From Candidatus Rokuibacteriota bacterium (lineage in GTDB: Bacteria; Methylomirabilota; Methylomirabilia; Rokubacteriales; CSP1-6), in NCBI GenBank assembly GCA_003220265.1, contig QHRW01000107.1:62001-126000 (forward strand): DNA of 64,000 bases, read 5' to 3'. The position numbers and the translations under genes are program-made. Below are positions 59,661-64,000 of the stretch, in pieces. Under the pieces are notes generated by a model that was not told where the DNA came from, made no database searches, and saw only the letters and a program-made list of their open reading frames with translations. Position 1 is the first letter of the stretch, and the number at the start of each line of letters is the position of its first letter.

Positions 59661-60176
59661 ATGGCGGACGCGACGGCCGCGAGCGCGCAGTTCTTCGACA
59701 TGTGGCGCAAGCAGCTCGAGGAGTCCACGCAGGCGTGGACGCGCATGGTGAGCCAGGCCGCGCCGCCGGCGCCGCCCGATCCGCTGGCCTTCTGGCGGCC
59801 GGTGCTCAACCAGGGCCTGGAGCAGTGGGCGCGGATGTTCGCGCAGACGCCCGTCTCGCCCGACCTCGCCACGCAGTGGAAGCAGTTCCTCGATCAGTGG
59901 ATCGAGGCGTGGTCGCGCGTGCTGGGGCAGGCGATGAACACCGACGGCTTCGCCCAGCTCATGGGCAAGTCGCTCGAGGGGATGCTGGCGGTCCAGGCGC
60001 CCCTCAAGAAGCAGGGCGAGCAGGCCATCGAGCAAGCGGTCACCACGCTCAATCTCGCCTCGCGGAGCCAGCTCACCGCGGTGGCCAAGCAGATCGTCGA
60101 GCTGGAGGAGCGCCTGGAGCGCGTGGAGGACGGCGTGCAGGCCATCCTCCGGCGCCTCGACAAGGAGCGCGCATGA
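59661..60176 (+). CDS. PhaE-like / phasin-like PHA synthase partner
   Basis: A 171-residue amphipathic helical protein (ASAQFFDMWRKQLEESTQAW; WRPVLNQGLEQWARMFAQTP) with a C-terminal coiled coil (AKQIVELEERLERVEDGVQA). Location directly after phaC and its composition fit PhaE, the second subunit of class III synthases, or a phasin. It is shorter than many PhaE proteins. GAGGGGG (59648-59654) favours ATG 59661 over 59655. Overlaps maoC by ATGA. Confidence 0.78.
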   Translation: MADATAASAQFFDMWRKQLEESTQAWTRMVSQAAPPAPPDPLAFWRPVLNQGLEQWARMFAQTPVSPDLATQWKQFLDQWIEAWSRVLGQAMNTDGFAQLMGKSLEGMLAVQAPLKKQGEQAIEQAVTTLNLASRSQLTAVAKQIVELEERLERVEDGVQAILRRLDKERA

Positions 60177-60736
60177 TCGGCAAGACGATCGCGGACCTCA
60201 CCCCCGGCGACCGCGCGGAGCTCACGCGCGTGGTGGAGCAGGACGACATCGCCGCGTTCGTGGACGCCGTCGGTGATTACAACCCCGTGCACAGCGACGC
60301 CGCCTACGCGGCCGGCACGCCGTTCAAGGAGCCGATCGCGCCCGGCATCTACACGGCGGGACTGATCTCGGCCGTTATCGGCACCGAGCTGCCGGGGCCG
60401 GGCGCCATCTATCTCTCCCAGTCGCTGAAGTTCGTGAAGCCGGTGAAGGCCGGCGACACGATCACCGCCCGCGCCGAGGTGATCGAAGTGCTGCGCGAGC
60501 GCAATCGCATTCGCCTGCAGACCGTGTGCGTGAACCAGCACGGCGAGGAAGTCCTGTCGGGCGAGGCGTGGATCATGCCCTCGAAGACGCGCGTGGTCTA
60601 CGAGGGGCGGCCGACGAGCGCGGCGGCCGTGGCGGCGCTGGCGTGCACGCCATGGGCGTGGGCGGCGCAGGCCATCTCGCTGTGGAGCAAGATGTCGCTC
60701 TCGATGCTCGAGAGCGGCCTGCCGCGGCGGGGCTAG
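60173..60736 (+). CDS. phaJ: MaoC-like (R)-specific enoyl-CoA hydratase, PhaJ type
   Basis: A 187-residue hot-dog-fold hydratase. The catalytic Asp and His lie in VGDYNPVHSDAAYAAGTPFK and the pocket GIYTAGLISAVIGTELPGPG follows. It makes (R)-3-hydroxyacyl-CoA from beta-oxidation intermediates for PhaC. A 45-residue C-terminal extension (ALACTPWAWAAQAISLWSKM) is hydrophobic and unusual for PhaJ; it might bind the granule. Start overlaps the phaE-like gene. Confidence 0.87.
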   Translation: MIGKTIADLTPGDRAELTRVVEQDDIAAFVDAVGDYNPVHSDAAYAAGTPFKEPIAPGIYTAGLISAVIGTELPGPGAIYLSQSLKFVKPVKAGDTITARAEVIEVLRERNRIRLQTVCVNQHGEEVLSGEAWIMPSKTRVVYEGRPTSAAAVAALACTPWAWAAQAISLWSKMSLSMLESGLPRRG

Positions 60737-60756
60737 AGCGTCCCGGCCGGCCCGAG

Positions 60757-63054
60757 CTAGGCCGGATCCGGTACCCCGTAGACGTGGACGAGCTCGGCCT
60801 TGCCCTTCACGCGCTCCTCGCCGATGAGCACGCACGGAAAGACGTCCTTCACCTGCTCGTAGATGCGGTCGTTGATCAGGATCTTGTAGGGGTGATTCTT
60901 GGTGAGCCCCTCCAGCCGGGAGGCCAGGTTCACCGGGTCGCCGATGACCGTGTACTCCATCCGCTGCTCGGAGCCGATGTTGCCGGAGATCGACTCGCCG
61001 TGGCTGATCCCGATGCCGATGTCGACCTCCACGCCGCCCTTGGCGCGCTGGCGCGCGTTGAACTCGCGCAGGCTGCGCCGCATGCCGCGGGCCGCGCGCA
61101 CCGCGCGCACCGGATCGTCGGGGCGGTTGATGGGCGCGCCGAAGACGGCCATGATGCCGTCGCCCATGAACTTGTCGAGCGTGCCCTGCTGGGCGAAGAT
61201 CTCGTGCACCATCGCGGCGAAGTAGTCGTTGAGGAACTCGACGATCTTCTCCGGCTCGTGGCGCTCGCTGATCGCGGTGAAGTTGCGGATGTCGGAGAAC
61301 AGGATCGAGACAGGCGCCCGCACGCCGCCCAGCTTGATCTTGCCCTTCTGCTTCATGACCTCTTCGGCGATCTCGCGCGTGACGTAGCGGCAGAGGGTGG
61401 ACATCAGCCGCTGCTCCTGCGTGATGTCCTCGGCCACGACGACGACGCCGAGGGGCTGGCGCTTGCTGTCGAGCAGCGGCACCACGCTCACGTTCAGGTT
61501 CACCGACTCCTCGGTCGAGATCGCGTACTTCAGCTCGTACTCGGTGTGGGCCTCGCCCACGCGCGCGCACGCGTCCAGCCGCACCACGAAGGCCTCGTTG
61601 TGCTTGACGTCGAGCAGGTCGCGCACGCCGAAGCCGACCGGCGCCTCCTCCGGGATGGCGAAGATGCGGCGAAACGCCGGGTTGACGCTGGTGACGGTGC
61701 CGTCGCGGTCGAGCGTCATGACGCCGGTGGCCATGCAGGACAGGATGGACTCGTTGTAGTTCTTCATCGTCACGACCGACTCGAAGAGGCGGGCGTTGTC
61801 GAGCGCGATGAAGGCCTGGGCGGAGAGCGCGGCCAGCAGGCTCTCGTCGTCCTTGGTGAAGGGCCCGCCCGCCTTGTTGAGGACCTGGGAGACGCCCACG
61901 ATCTCGCCGGCGGCGTCGCGCACGGGCGCGCACAGGATCGTGCGCGTGCGATAGCCGGTGCGCCGGTCGACGTCCTGGTTGAAGCGCGGATCGGCGTAGG
62001 CATCCGCGATGTTGATCGTCTCGCCGGTGGCGGCCACGGTGCCGGCGATGCCGCGGCCGATCGGCACGCGGATCTCGGCCAGCTTGTCGCCCTGGGCCAC
62101 CTTCGACCAGATCTGGCGGGTGCGCCGGTCGACGAGGAACAGGGTCGAGCGGTCGGCCTGCAGCACCGCCGAGGTCCGCTCCATGATGCGGCGCAGGAGC
62201 TGATCCACGCTCAGCTCCGAGGAGAACGCCTTCATGACGTCGAGCAGCAGCTCGGAGGTCCGGCGGCGCTGCTCGATCTGCTCCATCTGCTGCGCGTTGC
62301 GCAGCGCGATGGCGATCTGGCCGGCGAAGGCGTCCAGCAGCCGCTCGTCCTCGGCGTCGAACGGCTTGCCGTCGAGCCGGTTGAGGAGCTGCAGCACGGC
62401 CACCACGCGGCCGCCGGCATCCCGCACCGGCGCGCACAGGATCGAGCGCGTGCGATAGCCCGTGCGGCGGTCCACCTCGGGATTGAAGCGCGTGTCGGCG
62501 TACGCGTCGGCGATGTTGACGCGCTTGCCGCCGGCCGCCACGCCGCCGGCGATGCCCTGGCCGATGGGCACGCGGATCTCGCGCGTCTCGAGACCCTGCG
62601 CGATCTTGGACCACAGCTCGTGCCGCTCCTCGTCGACCACGAAGAGCGACGCGCGGTCGGCGTTGAGCAGGCGCGAGGCCTTGTCCATGATGAGCTGCAG
62701 CAGCCGCGTGAGATCGAGCTCGCGGCTGAGCATCTGGATGGCCTCGAGCAGCTCGGTGATCTTGCGCGGATCGCCGGCGGGCAGGGCGGCAGCGATCGAC
62801 GGCGTCGGGTGATCGGCGGGGCTGAGGGCGTCGCTGAGCGCCCAGCCTTCGTGGCGCAGGCGCGAGTCCGCCCAGGCGCGCTGGCGCCGATCGCTGCGGC
62901 GGCGCTCGGCCCCGTCGCCGAGGCTTCCTCGGCGGCGCTCGCCCTGGCGGCGGTCGGCGATGACGGTGACGGCCTCGACGGCCTCGAATTCCTTGACGAA
63001 CCGCTCCAGGAGGCTCGGGTCTTCGCGCGAGACGACGAGTAGGACCTGCGCCAT
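60757..63054 (-). CDS. GAF-GAF-PAS class III adenylate cyclase (CyaB type)
   Basis: A 765-residue soluble cyclase. After a charged Arg-rich N-terminus come two tandem GAF domains (about 105-270 and 290-455), each with a near-identical RTGYRT...ILCAPVRDA segment and an NKFDE-like motif (NRLDGKPFDAEDE; NKAGGPFTKDDE), a mark of cyclic-nucleotide-binding GAFs. A PAS domain spans about 465-580. The catalytic domain (about 600-760) has metal Asp residues in FSDIRNFT and KFMGDGIMAVFG, the adenine-selecting Lys in LDKFMGD, and GDPVNLASRLE with the transition-state Arg. The order equals Anabaena CyaB, which is activated by cAMP. Convergent with maoC. Confidence 0.92.
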   Translation of the reverse strand: MAQVLLVVSREDPSLLERFVKEFEAVEAVTVIADRRQGERRRGSLGDGAERRRSDRRQRAWADSRLRHEGWALSDALSPADHPTPSIAAALPAGDPRKITELLEAIQMLSRELDLTRLLQLIMDKASRLLNADRASLFVVDEERHELWSKIAQGLETREIRVPIGQGIAGGVAAGGKRVNIADAYADTRFNPEVDRRTGYRTRSILCAPVRDAGGRVVAVLQLLNRLDGKPFDAEDERLLDAFAGQIAIALRNAQQMEQIEQRRRTSELLLDVMKAFSSELSVDQLLRRIMERTSAVLQADRSTLFLVDRRTRQIWSKVAQGDKLAEIRVPIGRGIAGTVAATGETINIADAYADPRFNQDVDRRTGYRTRTILCAPVRDAAGEIVGVSQVLNKAGGPFTKDDESLLAALSAQAFIALDNARLFESVVTMKNYNESILSCMATGVMTLDRDGTVTSVNPAFRRIFAIPEEAPVGFGVRDLLDVKHNEAFVVRLDACARVGEAHTEYELKYAISTEESVNLNVSVVPLLDSKRQPLGVVVVAEDITQEQRLMSTLCRYVTREIAEEVMKQKGKIKLGGVRAPVSILFSDIRNFTAISERHEPEKIVEFLNDYFAAMVHEIFAQQGTLDKFMGDGIMAVFGAPINRPDDPVRAVRAARGMRRSLREFNARQRAKGGVEVDIGIGISHGESISGNIGSEQRMEYTVIGDPVNLASRLEGLTKNHPYKILINDRIYEQVKDVFPCVLIGEERVKGKAELVHVYGVPDPA

Positions 63055-63124
63055 CGACCCTCCCCCGCGGAGTTACAGCCGGGTCGGAGTGTACGAAAAA
63101 CAACTGGCCGAATGAAAGGGGAAA

Positions 63125-63143
63125 GGGGCACGCGAGGTGCCCC
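63125..63143 (-). terminator. fabG terminator
   Basis: On the minus strand a GGGGCAC / GTGCCCC hairpin (63125-63131, 63137-63143) with a 5-base loop is followed by TTTCCCCTTTCATT. Confidence 0.65.
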
Positions 63144-63148
63144 GTTCC

Positions 63149-63892
63149 TCACATCAGCAGACCGCCGTTGATCGACAGCTCCGCGCCCGTGATGTAGTCG
63201 CCGTCCGACGACACGATGTAGACGACGGCGCGCGCGACTTCCTCCGCGGTGCCGAAGCGCTTGAGCGGGATCTGGGCCAGCAGCCGCTCCTTCACCTTCT
63301 CGGGGATGGCGGCCACCATCTCGGTCTCGATGAAGCCCGGCGCGATGGCGTTGACCGTCACGCCGCGGCCGGCCAGCTCCTTGGCCAGCGACTTGGTGAA
63401 CGCGGCCACGCCGGCCTTGGAGGCGGCGTAGTTGGCCTGGCCGAAGTTGCCGATCTGCCCGATGACCGACGTCATGTTGACGACGCGGCCGTAGTTCTGG
63501 CCCAGCATCTGGTCGATGAAGACCTTCGTGCAGTTGAAGACGCCGTCGAGGTTGGTGCCGAGCACCTTGCGCCAGGCGGCGTGGTTCATCTTGGAGAACG
63601 TGGTGTCGGAGTTGATGCCGGCGTTGTTGACCAGGATGTCCACGTGGCCGAATTCCCTGAGGACGTCCTGGGCCATGCGGAAGGTGTCGGGGTAATCGCT
63701 GACGTCGGCCTGGGCGAGGACGGCCTTGCGGCCCATCTTCCTGACGTGATCCACCACGTCGCGGGCACCGGCCTCGCTGGAGACGTAGTTGACCGCGACG
63801 TCGGCCCCTTCTTCCGCGAGCGCGAGCGCGACGGCGCGGCCGATGCCGCGCGAGCTGCCGGTGACGAGTGCAGTGCGCCCCTTGAGCTTCAT
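63149..63892 (-). CDS. fabG: 3-Oxoacyl-ACP/acetoacetyl-CoA reductase (FabG/PhaB type)
   Basis: A 247-residue SDR reductase. NADPH loop VTGSSRGIGRAVALAL, NNAGINSDTTFSKM, catalytic Ser, Tyr and Lys in TSVIGQIGNFGQANYAASKA, and the PGFIETEM segment with GGLLM end. The GQIGNFGQANYAASKAG form and the NSDTTF loop resemble PhaB, and the PHA neighbourhood supports supply of (R)-3-hydroxybutyryl-CoA. A GGAGGAAG Shine-Dalgarno precedes ATG 63892. TAGACT preceded by TGA on the minus strand, about 40 bases upstream, is the likely -10. Confidence 0.9.
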   Translation of the reverse strand: MKLKGRTALVTGSSRGIGRAVALALAEEGADVAVNYVSSEAGARDVVDHVRKMGRKAVLAQADVSDYPDTFRMAQDVLREFGHVDILVNNAGINSDTTFSKMNHAAWRKVLGTNLDGVFNCTKVFIDQMLGQNYGRVVNMTSVIGQIGNFGQANYAASKAGVAAFTKSLAKELAGRGVTVNAIAPGFIETEMVAAIPEKVKERLLAQIPLKRFGTAEEVARAVVYIVSSDGDYITGAELSINGGLLM

Positions 63893-63971
63893 CTGGAACT
63901 TCCTCCTGCGGGTTCGAGAAGGGTGAGTCTATCACGGCGATTCCAGTGATTCTTGTGAGGGTTAACGCGCA

Positions 63972-64000
63972 GTGTTAAACTCGCCCCGCGATGGCGTATG
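63972..64000 (+). other. Promoter and start of a gene cut by the window end
   Basis: TTGTGA (63953-63958), 17 bases, TAAACT (63976-63981) preceded by TGT, then nine bases and ATG at 63991 (MAY...). The arrangement equals the other leaderless-type starts of this window. Only three codons are visible, so nothing can be said about the product. Confidence 0.4.

Overview
The window is very GC-rich bacterial chromosome with dense, mostly co-directional genes, many 4-base ATGA/GTGA gene overlaps and frequent GTG starts. No rRNA, tRNA, transposase, integrase or CRISPR array was seen. The gene mix is de novo purine synthesis, high-GC multi-domain sensor kinases, a gas-vesicle cluster, phosphonate breakdown and class III polyhydroxyalkanoate synthesis. 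It suggests a soil or subsurface bacterium of the Rokubacteria/Methylomirabilota type or a deltaproteobacterium-like lineage; this is inference from gene content, not from a marker gene.

Layout. 1-9.6 kb: a purine operon (purM, purN, purH, purD, purE) with a type II NADH dehydrogenase and a MerR-TPR protein inserted, running into tsaC, mobA and thiI. 9.6-13.6 kb: glyA, nrdR and a cobalamin-binding radical SAM protein, closed by a strong terminator. 13.6-18.6 kb: a secreted protein and a phosphoribosyltransferase (minus strand), then tsaB-rimI and three exported redox-type proteins (diheme cytochrome c, cytochrome c'-like lipoprotein, YceI). 18.6-22 kb: meaB, an EtfD-like membrane Fe-S oxidoreductase and a DUF1232 protein. 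22-25.1 kb: a MASE1 hybrid histidine kinase. 25.1-25.9 kb: tandem palindromic repeats, a small Cys-rich gene and a structured spacer.

25.9-42.9 kb is the most unusual part. A gas-vesicle operon (GvpJ-like, GvpA, three GvpF/L, GvpG, a GvpM/S-like protein, GvpK) is interleaved with three histidine kinases, a CheY-like receiver and a double-domain ArsA/Get3 ATPase. It then continues, through a 4-base overlap, into phosphonoacetate hydrolase, an AEP transaminase-type enzyme and an EamA transporter. GvpN, the usual ATPase of such clusters, is absent. The Get3-like ATPase has lost arsenite-type features and is a candidate client-handling factor for the very hydrophobic GvpA proteins.

43-55.9 kb is mixed housekeeping and accessory metabolism: galE, an HtrA protease, a ComEA-like HhH protein, an amidase with a tiny upstream partner, a CPBP protease, a sirtuin, an FAH-family hydratase, a Nudix hydrolase, lipoproteins, SppA, a threonine dehydratase, a nucleotidyltransferase and a luciferase-like oxidoreductase. 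55.9-64 kb is a fatty-acid/PHA cluster: tetR, enoyl-CoA hydratase (apparently frameshifted), SDR, SCP2, phaC, phaE-like and maoC/phaJ. It is followed on the other strand by a CyaB-type GAF-GAF-PAS adenylate cyclase and fabG.

A cross-window pattern is that many first genes of operons have a -10 hexamer, often with an extended TGN, 6-10 nt before the start codon and no Shine-Dalgarno. This predicts widespread leaderless transcripts.
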